From: Pyrinomonadaceae bacterium
GTDB taxonomy: Bacteria; Acidobacteriota; Blastocatellia; Pyrinomonadales; Pyrinomonadaceae
Reading direction: 5' to 3'
NCBI GenBank assembly: GCA_030841105.1
Contig: JAVEDE010000027.1
Coordinates: forward strand, 1 to 64,000
DNA: 64,000 bases
Shown: positions 41,429 through 50,182 of the stretch, in pieces
Layout: the number at the start of each line of letters is the position of its first letter
How positions within the stretch are numbered: position 1 is the stretch's first letter
Made by a program: the position numbers and the translations under genes
The notes under the pieces: model-generated
What the model was told of the DNA's origin: nothing
What the model saw: only the letters and a program-made list of their open reading frames with translations
The model's database searches: none

Positions 41429-42448
41429 ATGAGCCTCTCAAGCCAGCCCGCCGCCGTCGAAGCGCCGCAAGTCGCGGCGACGCGCATCTTTAGTTTGATC
41501 GCGTCGGAGTTGGCTTCGGTCGAGGAGGAGTTCGAGCGGCAGGCGCGTTCCAACATCGAGGTCATCGCCTACATCGGCGACTACCTGCGCGCTTCGGGCG
41601 GCAAGCGCGTGCGCCCCGCGCTCACCATCCTGTCGAACTACGCCGCGGGCGGCGACGGCGCGCGGCCGAACGTGATCCGCATGGCGACCGTGATGGAGTT
41701 TCTACACACGGCGACGCTCGTCCACGACGACATCATTGACAACGCGGAGACGCGCCGCAACCGCCCCTCGATCAACCAACGCTTCGGCAACCAGACGGCG
41801 GTCTTGATGGGCGACTGGCTCTATATGTCTGCCTTCGAGGCGAGTCTCGCCGAACGCTCGCTGCCCGTGCTCGACATCCTCACGGCCGTCACGCGCCGCA
41901 TGACGGAGGGCGAGATTTTGCAGTTGACGACGGTCGGCCGCGCGGATGTCACCGAGGAGCAGTATTTCGACATCCTCATGCGCAAGACCGCGTACCTCTT
42001 CAGCGCGTGCGGCGAGATCGGCGCGATGCTCGGCAGCACCGACGTGGAGACGCAACTCGCGCTACGCAACTACGGCATGAACCTCGGCGCGGCCTTCCAA
42101 CTCGTGGACGACCTGCTCGACTTCACCGCCACCGACGACGTGCTCGGCAAAGCCGCCGGGGTTGATTTGCTCGAAGGCAAACTCACGCTGCCGCTCATCT
42201 ACCTGCTGGAAACCGAACGCGACAAGCGCGCCGCCATCCAGACCGTGATGCGCGAAGGCACTTACGACGCCATCTCGCGCGCCGCTCTGACGCGTGCGGC
42301 CGAGCAGTCGGGCGCGCTGGATCGGGCGCGCAACCGCGCCAACGATTTTGCCGCCGCCGCCAGAAATTCTCTTGACGTGTTGCCCGACACAAAGTACCGT
42401 GATGCCTTGAGTTCGATCCCGACTTTCATACTTGAGCGCGACCGTTAA
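41429..42448 (+). CDS. Trans-polyprenyl diphosphate synthase (octaprenyl/heptaprenyl type)
   Basis: Extends farnesyl diphosphate with isopentenyl diphosphate in trans to make the side chain of menaquinone or ubiquinone. The 339 aa show the first aspartate-rich motif VHDDIIDNAE, the GGKRVRPAL substrate segment, and the second aspartate motif QLVDDLLDF. The residues before the first motif, including Phe and Leu, suggest a long-chain product, but chain length cannot be fixed by eye. Confidence 0.93.
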   Translation: MSLSSQPAAVEAPQVAATRIFSLIASELASVEEEFERQARSNIEVIAYIGDYLRASGGKRVRPALTILSNYAAGGDGARPNVIRMATVMEFLHTATLVHDDIIDNAETRRNRPSINQRFGNQTAVLMGDWLYMSAFEASLAERSLPVLDILTAVTRRMTEGEILQLTTVGRADVTEEQYFDILMRKTAYLFSACGEIGAMLGSTDVETQLALRNYGMNLGAAFQLVDDLLDFTATDDVLGKAAGVDLLEGKLTLPLIYLLETERDKRAAIQTVMREGTYDAISRAALTRAAEQSGALDRARNRANDFAAAARNSLDVLPDTKYRDALSSIPTFILERDR

Positions 42449-42564
42449 AAAGCCGTTGATGACGTCAAGTCGAAGGATGAAAACTACCGGCGCACGAAGG
42501 GAATTGAACGAAGTTCAAACGGCGCGCCCGCGTCCCTCGTCCCTCACCGCGCGCCACGATTCAT
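42449..42564. repeat. Weak heptad-like gap (GTCCCTC units)
   Basis: GTCCCTC-GTCCCTC occurs near 42532-42546 and a GAAGGATGA segment near 42470, a degraded version of the pairing heptads seen elsewhere. No coding potential is evident. Confidence 0.3.
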
Positions 42565-43176
42565 ATGCCGGACGATAATCTCTTAGCCACGCTCGAACAG
42601 AGCCTGCGCCAGACGCGCGCCACGCGCAACCGCTTGGCCGCGCGTCTCGCCGACCTCGAACTCGAAGGCGAGAAACTGCGCACCGAACTCGGCGAGATGG
42701 ACGCCATCGCCACGCAGACCGAGGCCGCGATGTTCCGCATCCTCTCGTCCGTGCTCAACAGCGTGCCCTCGCATCAATCGCAGCAACAGCAGCAACAGCA
42801 GTCGCCCTCCGACGCAGAGATCGAAGTGGCCTTGCGCCGCGACGATTTTCAAGGGCGCGGCAACAACCGCCTGCAGCCGACGTATCAGACCGTGCCGCGT
42901 TCGACGCTGCCGCCCGTCCGCACGGACGTGGAAGTGACGAGCGAGCGTTTTCTCGACCGCACCATTCCGCAGGCGACCGCGCTGCTCCTGCGCGAAGCGG
43001 GCGCGCCGCTCCACGTCAACGAGATTTACAACCGGCTGCTCGAAGGCGGCTTTAATTTCACCGGCCACAACCCCACGATCAGCATCGCCGTCTCCCTCAA
43101 CCGCAACGGGCGTTTCCGCAAAGTCGCCCCCGGCACGTTCGATCTCACCATCCGCGACGCCGCGCAGGTCTCTTAA
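42565..43176 (+). CDS. Coiled-coil protein with HARE-HTH-like winged-helix domain
   Basis: The 203-aa protein has an N-terminal coiled coil (about 5-58), a glutamine run (73-79), and a C-terminal winged-helix-like region (about 133-195) that resembles the HARE-HTH fold: ALLLREAGAPLHVNEI, NPTISIAVSLNR and FRKVAPGTFDLT. HARE-HTH domains link chromatin-type factors, RNA polymerase delta and restriction systems and are thought to read DNA. No restriction or polymerase gene is adjacent. Its role is unknown; DNA binding is inference. Confidence 0.72.
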   Translation: MPDDNLLATLEQSLRQTRATRNRLAARLADLELEGEKLRTELGEMDAIATQTEAAMFRILSSVLNSVPSHQSQQQQQQQSPSDAEIEVALRRDDFQGRGNNRLQPTYQTVPRSTLPPVRTDVEVTSERFLDRTIPQATALLLREAGAPLHVNEIYNRLLEGGFNFTGHNPTISIAVSLNRNGRFRKVAPGTFDLTIRDAAQVS

Positions 43177-43310
43177 CAGTTGCTCTTGTCGGAATATGAA
43201 ATCGGCGGCGGTCTCGTCCCGCCGCACCGCGCGGACGTGTGTTCCCGCTTCGCGCAAAGTACACTTGTCGCCGTTACGAAATTCGCCGTTATGATGAAAG
43301 GTTAGTTAAA

Positions 43311-43670
43311 GTGAAAAAACTGGATCAGGGCTACACGTTCGACCCGCACGCGGGCGCGACCTACAACTTCGAACACATGCCGCTCGCCGACGCCGAAGCG
43401 CGGGCGCAGGTGGCCGAGACGCCGCACATCGTCGAGGCCATCAACTGGACGAAACACGAAGCCGGCGGCGTGCATTACAACCGCTACTTCGCGCATAACT
43501 TCGACGAGGCGCTCGGTCTCGCCGTCCGTCTCAGGATCGGTTTCGAGGAGGGCGTGGAAGAGGTGGTCTCGATCCGCCCGGCCACCAAGAGCGAAGCGGC
43601 GGGCGGCAACAAAGCCTCCGCGCATTTTCTCGAACTGATGCCGCTCGCCATCCACAGCATTGATAAGTGA
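43311..43670 (+). CDS. Conserved-looking small protein of unknown function
   Basis: The 119-residue product from GTG 43311 follows an AAAGG ribosome site. An ATG at 43239 is in frame but would add a basic leader with no upstream ribosome site. The protein is polar, with many His and aromatic residues (GVHYNRYFAHNFDEALG) and no membrane segment or signal. I recognise no family. It sits between the HARE-HTH-like protein and MurU, 63 nt before the latter. Confidence 0.6.
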   Translation: MKKLDQGYTFDPHAGATYNFEHMPLADAEARAQVAETPHIVEAINWTKHEAGGVHYNRYFAHNFDEALGLAVRLRIGFEEGVEEVVSIRPATKSEAAGGNKASAHFLELMPLAIHSIDK

Positions 43671-43733
43671 GAACGCGTCTGCGCGATGGCGGACGACAAC
43701 AATATTGACAACGACAATATTTGAGTTGAACTT

Positions 43734-44828
43734 ATGCGTGCGATGATTCTTGCCGCCGGTTACGGCACGCGCCTGTGGCCTCTGACGCTCGACCGCGCGA
43801 AGCCCGCGCTCCCTTTCATGGGGCGGCCGCTCGTCGGCTACGTCGCGGAATACTTAGTGCGTTTCGGTTGCGGCGAGATCATCGTCAACCTGCACCACCG
43901 CCCGGAGTCCGTGCGCGCCGCGCTCGGCGACGGGAGCGACTTCGGCGTCCGCCTGAGCTACATCGAAGAGCCGGTCATCCTCGGCACGAGCGGCGCGATA
44001 GACAACGCGCGCGCCTTCCTCGAAGGCGACACCTTCATCGTCGTCAACGGCAAACTCGCTACCGACATAGACCTCGGCGCGGCTCTCGAAACTCACCGTC
44101 GCGAACGCGCGCTCGCCACGCTCGTCTTGCGTCGTAACGCCGGGCGCGAACGCTACAGCACCGTCGAAGTCGAGGGCGGGTTGGTCAAACGTTTCGGCGG
44201 TTACCCAGCGCCTCCGTCCGATAACGCCGGAAGCGCGAATCGCGCTTCTATTGAAAGCACCGTGGTGGGTGTGACGGGTGAGTCGAACGAAGAGGCGAGC
44301 GCGGGCGGCGCAAATTCGGAGAGTCATAATGCGGAGAGCCACGGGGACGCGCCGTTGATGTTCACTGGCATTCAAATTCTCGACGCGCGCATCTTCGATT
44401 ACATCCCGCGCGGCATCTTCTCGCATTCCGTGACGGACGTATACATCCCGGCCATCGCGCGCGGCGAACGCATCGCCGCGCACGTCAGCGACGGCATGTG
44501 GCACGAACTCTCCACCATTCAACGCTACCGCGACATCAGCCTCGCCCTCATGCGACGCGAAGGGCGCGACGTTGAATTTGGCCGCGGCTCAATCGTCGAA
44601 CCGGGCGCAGACGTGCGCGAGGCGATCCTCTGGGAAGACGTGCGCGTCGAAGCGGGCGCGCGCGTGCGCCGCGCGATTCTCGGCGCGGGCGTGCGCGTCG
44701 GGCGGGGTGAGGTAATAGAGGACGCAGCGGTCGTGCGCGCGTCGCTCGTCAGGGAAGGTGAGCGGCCTGAGAAGGCGCTTGCGGGCGAGGTTCGCGGGGA
44801 TAATTTTGTCGTCCCACTCGCGCAGTGA
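43734..44828 (+). CDS. murU: Nucleotidyltransferase, MurU-like (N-acetylmuramate-1-phosphate uridylyltransferase)
   Basis: Probably joins MurNAc-1-phosphate to UTP in peptidoglycan recycling, or another sugar-1-phosphate. The 364 aa start with the nucleotide-binding motif MILAAGYGTRLWPLT and contain NGKLATDID and GIQILDARIF. An Asn/Ser/Glu-rich insert at about 163-205 interrupts the fold, and a C-terminal left-handed beta-helix-like region (about 280-345) follows. MurU pairs with AmgK in known operons; here an AmgK-like kinase follows 111 nt later. General NDP-sugar pyrophosphorylases are the alternative. Confidence 0.82.
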   Translation: MRAMILAAGYGTRLWPLTLDRAKPALPFMGRPLVGYVAEYLVRFGCGEIIVNLHHRPESVRAALGDGSDFGVRLSYIEEPVILGTSGAIDNARAFLEGDTFIVVNGKLATDIDLGAALETHRRERALATLVLRRNAGRERYSTVEVEGGLVKRFGGYPAPPSDNAGSANRASIESTVVGVTGESNEEASAGGANSESHNAESHGDAPLMFTGIQILDARIFDYIPRGIFSHSVTDVYIPAIARGERIAAHVSDGMWHELSTIQRYRDISLALMRREGRDVEFGRGSIVEPGADVREAILWEDVRVEAGARVRRAILGAGVRVGRGEVIEDAAVVRASLVREGERPEKALAGEVRGDNFVVPLAQ

Positions 44829-44834
44829 TACAAT
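44806..44834 (+). promoter_or_regulatory. Candidate promoter of the amgK gene
   Basis: TTGTCG (44806-44811) and TACAAT (44829-44834) are 17 bp apart, overlapping the end of murU. The start codon lies at 44940, giving a leader of about 100 nt. Confidence 0.45.
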
Positions 44835-44939
44835 CCCACGCGCTCCGAAAAAGCATTGATACCGGGCAAAAACGAGGCTTACCATTCGCGAGCGGCCGAC
44901 CGCGCACTCCCTAGCCTCGCCGCCCCGCGCCGTACACCC

Positions 44940-45989
44940 ATGAGCCACCCGTCGGGCATCACCGCGAATGCGTTTCTCTCCACAGCGCATGAACGTCTCA
45001 GCGAATACGTCGCCCGCGCCCACTGGGACGCGGCGAAAATCCACGCGCTCACCCCCGACGCTTCGACCCGCGAATACTTCCGCATCCCTTGGAAGAAGCG
45101 CCGGACGGCCGTCGCCGCCGTCTACCCCGAGCCGTTCGACCCGGACATCCACCCGTTCCTCGACGTCACGCGCCTGTTCGCCGCCGCGCGCCTGCCCGTG
45201 CCGGAAATTTTAGACGTTGACGCGCCGAACGGGATCATCGTGCAGGAGGACTTGGGCGACCGGCAACTCCGGCGCGTCATCGAGTCGAGCAACGAGGAGA
45301 CGCGCGAGGTTTATCTCGAACGCGCCATCTCCCTCATCGCCGACATACAGGCGGCGACCCCGCTCGCCTTCGAGCGCGACTCGATCGCCAGCCGCCTCGC
45401 CTTCGACGAAGCCAAGCTCTCCTGGGAATTGGAATATTTTCTCGAACACTATTTCAAAAGCTACTGCGGCGAAACGCTCAAGCACGCCGAGCAGGCCGAA
45501 CTGCGCGCGGAGCTAAACGATCTCGCGTCGGAACTGGCCGCCCGCCCGCGCGTCCTCTGCCATCGCGATTTCCACACGTCGAACCTGATCTTGGACGGAG
45601 ATGATCGCCTGCGGATCATTGACCATCAGGACGCGCGGATGGGGCCTGCCAGCTACGACCTCGTGTCGCTTTTGCTCGACCGGCAAACCGGCGTGCCCTC
45701 GCTCGCGGAGATACGCGAGCGCAGGTTATATTTTTTGGAGGAGCGGCGGCAGCGCGGCCTCGACGCGCTCGACCCCGATGACTTCGGGCGCGAGTTTCGT
45801 TTGATGACCGTGCAGCGTTGTCTGAAAGCGGTCGGGACGTTCTCGTACCAGAGCGGCGTGTGCGGGCGCGGCGAAGTTTACGCGCATTTTATCAATCCCG
45901 TGCTCAAGATCGTATTGCAGGCGTTGGAGTGGCTGGCGCGTTTTCCCGTGCTCCGCGAAATCATCCGCGCGCGCGTCGCAGGCAAATGA
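44940..45989 (+). CDS. amgK: AmgK-like N-acetylmuramate/N-acetylglucosamine kinase
   Basis: Phosphorylates amino sugars at the anomeric position in the cell-wall recycling route that bypasses de novo UDP-MurNAc synthesis. The 349 aa (ATG 44940; ATG 44856 has no ribosome support) form an aminoglycoside-phosphotransferase-fold kinase with Asp210 in CHRDFHTSNL and metal-binding IIDHQDARMGPASYDLVSL, close to the AmgK pattern. It follows murU, and asnS lies downstream. Confidence 0.87.
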   Translation: MSHPSGITANAFLSTAHERLSEYVARAHWDAAKIHALTPDASTREYFRIPWKKRRTAVAAVYPEPFDPDIHPFLDVTRLFAAARLPVPEILDVDAPNGIIVQEDLGDRQLRRVIESSNEETREVYLERAISLIADIQAATPLAFERDSIASRLAFDEAKLSWELEYFLEHYFKSYCGETLKHAEQAELRAELNDLASELAARPRVLCHRDFHTSNLILDGDDRLRIIDHQDARMGPASYDLVSLLLDRQTGVPSLAEIRERRLYFLEERRQRGLDALDPDDFGREFRLMTVQRCLKAVGTFSYQSGVCGRGEVYAHFINPVLKIVLQALEWLARFPVLREIIRARVAGK

Positions 45990-46047
45990 GACTTAAACGC
46001 AAATCATATTTAATCGTAACGTCAATCGAATCTGATAGAAGGTAGAA

Positions 46048-47424
46048 ATGGCAACTGAAGAAATCCAACAAGAGGAACAACCGGCGACGACGACAGCGAC
46101 GGGCGAGAGTTCGCCGCAGGTCTATATCAATCAATTATCGAAGCACGTCGGCGCGGAGGTAACGCTGCGCGGGTGGCTCTACAATCTGCGTTCGAGCGGC
46201 AAACTTCTGTTCCCGCAACTGCGCGACGGGACGGGCGTCGTGCAGTGCGTCGTCTTCAAAAAAGCCGTAGCGGAAGAAGTGTGGGACGCGCTCAAGAATC
46301 TGGGGCAGGAAAGCGCGCTCTCGATTCGCGGGACGGTGCGCGCGGACGAACGCGCGCCGGGCGGCTTCGAGGTGGATGTCGTCGGCGCGGAGGTGTTGCA
46401 CGCGGTCGAGGGCTACCCGATCACGCCGAAGGAACACGGCACGGAATTTTTGATGGATCACCGTCACCTCTGGCTGCGCTCGCGCCGCCAGCACGCGATC
46501 CTCAAAGTGCGCCACACGGTCGTGCGCGCCGTGCGCGACTTCTTGGATAACGATAACTTCACGCTCGCCGACGCGCCCGTCTTGACGCCCGCCGCGTGCG
46601 AAGGCACGACGACGCTTTTCGAGGTTGACTACTTCAACGACGAGAAGGCGTACCTCACGCAGTCCGGCCAACTCTATAACGAGGCGACGGCGGCGGCCTT
46701 CGGGAAAGTCTATTGCTTCGGCCCGACCTTCCGCGCCGAGCGTTCCAAGACGCGCCGCCACCTGACGGAGTTCTGGATGGTCGAGCCGGAGATGGCCTTC
46801 GCGCATCTGGACGACGTGATGAATCTGGCCGAGCGTTTCGTCTCGTCAATCGCCAGCCGCGTGCTGGAAGAACGACAGGAAGAGTTGAAGGTGCTCGAAC
46901 GCGACACGTCGAAACTCGAACTCATCGTGCCGCCGTTCCCGCGCCTGCATTACGACGACGCCGTCAAGATGCTCCACGAAGGGCACGAGCGCGGCGAACT
47001 CGACGCGCGCTTCGAGTGGGGCGGCGACTTCGGCGCGCCCGACGAGACATACATCTCGAAGCAGTTTGAGAAGCCCGTGATGGTGCATCGCTACCCGGCG
47101 GCGATCAAAGCCTTCTACATGGCGCGCGACCCGGAGCGGCCGGAACTCGCGCTCGGCGTTGACGTGCTGGCTTCCGAAGGCTACGGCGAAGTGATCGGCG
47201 GCGGCGAACGCGCCACGTCGCTCGAATTTCTGGAAGAGCAGATCAAAGCCCACGAACTGCCGCGCGAAGCCTTCGAGTGGTATCTGGACTTGCGCCGCTA
47301 CGGCAGCGTCCCGCACGCCGGTTTCGGCATGGGCATCGAACGCTGCACCGCCTGGATGTGCGGCATCGAGCACGTCCGCGAGACGATCCCGTTCCCGCGC
47401 ATGCTCTACCGGATCAGACCGTAA
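46048..47424 (+). CDS. asnS: Asparaginyl-tRNA synthetase
   Basis: Charges tRNA-Asn directly; class II synthetase of 458 aa. The N-terminal OB-fold anticodon domain (about 30-125, [16 protein letters not shown]) precedes the catalytic core, with motif 2 in [20 protein letters not shown] and motif 3 in [13 protein letters not shown]. The motif 2 loop and EMAF fit AsnRS rather than AspRS. This suggests the cell does not depend on the amidotransferase route for Asn-tRNA. A weak ribosome site (GAAGG) precedes the ATG. Confidence 0.96.
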   Translation: MATEEIQQEEQPATTTATGESSPQVYINQLSKHVGAEVTLRGWLYNLRSSGKLLFPQLRDGTGVVQCVVFKKAVAEEVWDALKNLGQESALSIRGTVRADERAPGGFEVDVVGAEVLHAVEGYPITPKEHGTEFLMDHRHLWLRSRRQHAILKVRHTVVRAVRDFLDNDNFTLADAPVLTPAACEGTTTLFEVDYFNDEKAYLTQSGQLYNEATAAAFGKVYCFGPTFRAERSKTRRHLTEFWMVEPEMAFAHLDDVMNLAERFVSSIASRVLEERQEELKVLERDTSKLELIVPPFPRLHYDDAVKMLHEGHERGELDARFEWGGDFGAPDETYISKQFEKPVMVHRYPAAIKAFYMARDPERPELALGVDVLASEGYGEVIGGGERATSLEFLEEQIKAHELPREAFEWYLDLRRYGSVPHAGFGMGIERCTAWMCGIEHVRETIPFPRMLYRIRP

Positions 47425-47429
47425 AAGCA

Positions 47430-47525
47430 GTGACGAGTGACAGGTGACAAGTGACAGGTTAAAAACTAATAACTAAAAACTTGTTTTGATTCTTGCTCGC
47501 CACTCGTCACTCAACACTTGTCACT
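47430..47525. repeat. Heptad-repeat element (GTGACAA type)
   Basis: Left: GTGACGA, GTGACAG, GTGACAA, GTGACAG. Right: inverted units (CTCGCCA, CTCGTCA, ACACTTG). The arms are imperfect; the loop is A/T-rich. It separates asnS from the LOG gene. Confidence 0.75.
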
Positions 47526-47533
47526 GAAATCAA

Positions 47534-48085
47534 ATGAGTAGTACACAAGAACGCATCGTGACGATTTTCGGCGGCTCGAAGTGCGGCGAAGACTGCGCGG
47601 AGTATGCGGAGGCGCGCCGCGTGGGGCAGTTGTTGGCGGAGGCGGGTTTTACGATCTGCACGGGCGGCTATCTGGGCGTGATGGAAGCGGCGAGCCGCGG
47701 GGCGCACGAACGCGGCGGGCGCGTGCTCGGCATCGTGATGAACCAGTTTAAGAAAGAGCCAAACCGCTTCCTTACGGACAAGGTGGCGACGCCGCATTTC
47801 TACGATCGCCTGCAACACTTAATCGTGCGTTCGGTCGGCTTCGTCGCGTTGCGCGGCGGGATGGGCACGGTGACGGAACTCTCGCTCGTCTGGAATAAGA
47901 TTCAAACGCGCGTCATCGAGCCGCGCCCGCTCGTGCTCCTAGGCGACTGCTGGCCGCCCGTCGTCGAGGCGTGGCGCAAGCATCTGGTCGTCAGCGAAGA
48001 GGACGTGCGGATACTCGATCTGGCGGCGACGCCGGAAGAGGCGGTCGAAATCATCTTGGAAAAATCGAAAGGAGTCAGAGTATGA
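47534..48085 (+). CDS. LOG-family (Lonely guy) protein, possible nucleoside-monophosphate phosphoribohydrolase
   Basis: The 183-aa protein has the Rossmann fold with GGxGTxxE present as ALRGGMGTVTEL, and FGGSKCGEDC and GGYLGVMEAASRG at the N-terminus. The usual proline before the GG pair is replaced by Arg. LOG proteins cleave the ribose from nucleotides and are often misnamed lysine decarboxylases; the substrate here is not known. The stop overlaps the next start (ATGA) with an AAGGAG ribosome site, so the pair is translationally coupled. Confidence 0.88.
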   Translation: MSSTQERIVTIFGGSKCGEDCAEYAEARRVGQLLAEAGFTICTGGYLGVMEAASRGAHERGGRVLGIVMNQFKKEPNRFLTDKVATPHFYDRLQHLIVRSVGFVALRGGMGTVTELSLVWNKIQTRVIEPRPLVLLGDCWPPVVEAWRKHLVVSEEDVRILDLAATPEEAVEIILEKSKGVRV

Positions 48086-48999
48086 CTTGCCCGAACTGTG
48101 GGGCTAATTTAATTGACGGCGCGCAGTTTTGCGGAGCCTGCGGGACGCGCATGACGCCCGCGGCGCAGCCCTCCGCGCCGAACAATGCGAGCGGCGGTGG
48201 CGGTGCGACGGCGGCGGGCGGTGGTGGTGGCGGTGTGGGTCACGGCATCCACATTGACGCGGACGCGCGCGGGCAGGGACGCGGCTACAGCTTCGAGATT
48301 TTGCACCAGCCGTCTTTCGCGCTCGCCGTGATTCAGTTGCAGGCGGAGCAGTCCATACTGGCCGAGGCGGGCGCGATGGTTTCGATGTCGGCCAACGTCG
48401 AGTTGCAGTCGCAGATGAAGGGCGGGTTGATGGGCGCGTTGAAGCGCGCGGTCGGCGGCGAGTCGGCCTTCGTCTCGACCTTCACGGCGCGTGGCGGCCC
48501 CGGCGAAGTCACCTTCGCGCCGGGCGCGCCGGGCGACATCGCCGCGCTCGAACTCAGCAATCAAGTGTTCATGGTGCAGTCGAGTTCATACTTGGCGGGC
48601 GACGCCAGTTTGACGGTTGACACGAAGTGGGGCGGCGCGAAGACGTTCTTCGGCGGCGAGGGGTTGTTCGTCATGCAGGTGACGGGCACGGGCTTGCTGC
48701 TGCTCACCTCCTTCGGCGCGATTCACCGGAAGCAACTGCGTGCGGGCGAACGCTACGTGGTGGACACCGGACACCTCGTCGCGTGGGAAGCCTCTCTGCA
48801 ATACTCTCTGCGCAAAGCCGCGTCGGGTTTCTTCCGCACGATGGTGAGCGGCGAAGGCATCGTCGCGGAGTTCGCAGGCCCCGGCGAGTTGCTTATCCAG
48901 ACGCGCAACCTCGCGGCCTTCGCAGGGCTGCTCAAGCCCTTCTTCCCGTCGCAGGGCAGCAGCGGCGGCAGCGGCTTCAACATCAACCTCGGCGGGTGA
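48082..48999 (+). CDS. Zinc-ribbon plus AIM24-family protein
   Basis: The 305-aa protein starts with a zinc ribbon (Cys3, Cys6, Cys17, Cys20), then a Gly/Ala-rich linker (about 40-60) and an AIM24-like beta-rich domain (about 75-290, SFEILHQPSFALAVIQL) with GGEGLFVMQVTGTG and LEASLQYSLRKA-type segments. AIM24-family proteins are known from bacteria and mitochondria, with roles still poorly defined. The start ATG overlaps the LOG stop in an ATGA arrangement and has AAGGAG upstream. It is followed by arginase after 31 bp. Confidence 0.88.
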   Translation: MTCPNCGANLIDGAQFCGACGTRMTPAAQPSAPNNASGGGGATAAGGGGGGVGHGIHIDADARGQGRGYSFEILHQPSFALAVIQLQAEQSILAEAGAMVSMSANVELQSQMKGGLMGALKRAVGGESAFVSTFTARGGPGEVTFAPGAPGDIAALELSNQVFMVQSSSYLAGDASLTVDTKWGGAKTFFGGEGLFVMQVTGTGLLLLTSFGAIHRKQLRAGERYVVDTGHLVAWEASLQYSLRKAASGFFRTMVSGEGIVAEFAGPGELLIQTRNLAAFAGLLKPFFPSQGSSGGSGFNINLGG

Positions 49000-49030
49000 A
49001 CGACAGCGTCCACAGCTTCTTCGGAGAGTT

Positions 49031-49996
49031 ATGTCAGCTTTAAGCGACCAGCCGAAATCTTCAATCATCAACCTGCTTCCCGGCGAGGGGCGACGCGTTA
49101 GCATCATCGGCGTGCCGCTCAGCTTCGGGGCGGGCACGGCGGGCGTTGACCTCGGCCCGGCGGCGATGCGCGTCGCGCGTCTCAACCAGCGACTCGCGTC
49201 GCTCGGCTACGAGGTGCGCGACCTCGGTGACATGCGTCTGGAACGGCCACAGACCATCGCCGCCGCGCAGGACAAAGCGAAGTACCTGCGCGAGATCAGC
49301 ATCGCCTGCGAAGAACTGGCGACGGAGGTGCAGCGTGCGATGCATGCGGGCGAGTTTCCGGTCATCCTCGGCGGCGATCATTCCATCGCGGCCGGGTCGG
49401 TGGCGGGCGCGGCGTCCATCCTGCGCGAGCGCGGGCAGCAGATCGGCATGATCTGGTTTGACGCGCACGCCGACATGAACACGCCGGAGACGACCATGTC
49501 GGGCAACGTCCACGGGATGCCGCTGGCCGCACTGCTCGGTTACGGCGCGCCGGAACTGACGCACGTCGCAGGCTTCGCCCCCAAACTCGACCCGCGCTAC
49601 TGCGTGCACCTCGGCGCGCGCGACCTCGACCCGGCCGAACGCGAGTTGATCCGCAAACTCGGCATGCGCTGCTTCACCATGCGCGAGATTGACGAGCGCG
49701 GGATGAGCGCGTGCATAGACGACGCCATCGCTATCGCCAAGCAAGCGCCGGGCGGCTACTACGTCACGCTCGACGTGGACGCGCTCGATCCGGGCGACGC
49801 GCCGGGTTCGGGCACGGTCGTGCGCGGCGGTTTGACCTATCGCGAGTCGCATCTGGCGTTAGAGAAGATCGCGGAAGCGGGCGGCATGATCGCCTTCGAG
49901 GTAGTCGAGATCAACACCGCCCTCGACGTCAACAACCGCACCGCGGAACTCGGCGTCGAACTCATCCTCTCGGCCATGGGGAAAACGATTCTTTAG
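49031..49996 (+). CDS. rocF: Arginase
   Basis: Hydrolyses arginine to ornithine and urea with a binuclear manganese centre. The 321 aa show the metal ligands His117 (GGDHSIAAG), Asp144/His146/Asp148 (WFDAHADMN) and Asp248/Asp250 (LDVDALDP). Agmatinase is the main alternative in the ureohydrolase family, but FDAHADMNTPETTMSGNVHGMPL is arginase-like. No urease or ornithine-catabolism genes are in the window. Confidence 0.94.
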   Translation: MSALSDQPKSSIINLLPGEGRRVSIIGVPLSFGAGTAGVDLGPAAMRVARLNQRLASLGYEVRDLGDMRLERPQTIAAAQDKAKYLREISIACEELATEVQRAMHAGEFPVILGGDHSIAAGSVAGAASILRERGQQIGMIWFDAHADMNTPETTMSGNVHGMPLAALLGYGAPELTHVAGFAPKLDPRYCVHLGARDLDPAERELIRKLGMRCFTMREIDERGMSACIDDAIAIAKQAPGGYYVTLDVDALDPGDAPGSGTVVRGGLTYRESHLALEKIAEAGGMIAFEVVEINTALDVNNRTAELGVELILSAMGKTIL

Positions 49997-49997
49997 A

Positions 49998-50165
49998 GTG
50001 ACAAGTGATAAGAGAGTGACAAGTGACAGGTGACAAGTGACAAGAGAAGAAAGTGAATGGTGAATGGTGAATAGTAAATAGAAGGAATCAGTTCTTACTA
50101 TTCACGATGTACCATTCACGATTTACTGCTTTAACTTGTCACTTGTCACCTGTCGCTTGTCACTG
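49998..50165. repeat. Nested composite heptad-repeat element
   Basis: An outer GTGACAA-type hairpin (left from 49998, right ending 50165) encloses an inner GTGAATG/GTAAATG-type hairpin (left near 50053-50082, right near 50098-50126). The two families are kept as separate nested stems in one 168-nt gap between rocF and ddl. No gene is supported. Confidence 0.85.
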
Positions 50166-50182
50166 CATTTAGGAGTTTTGGA

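Noticed and set aside
48109..48564. Minus-strand open frame inside the AIM24-like gene
   Set aside because: It mirrors the coding strand of a confident gene and has no independent support.
37538..50165. Heptad arrays as CRISPR loci
   Set aside because: The units are 7 nt, have no unique spacers of 30-40 nt, and no cas gene is present.
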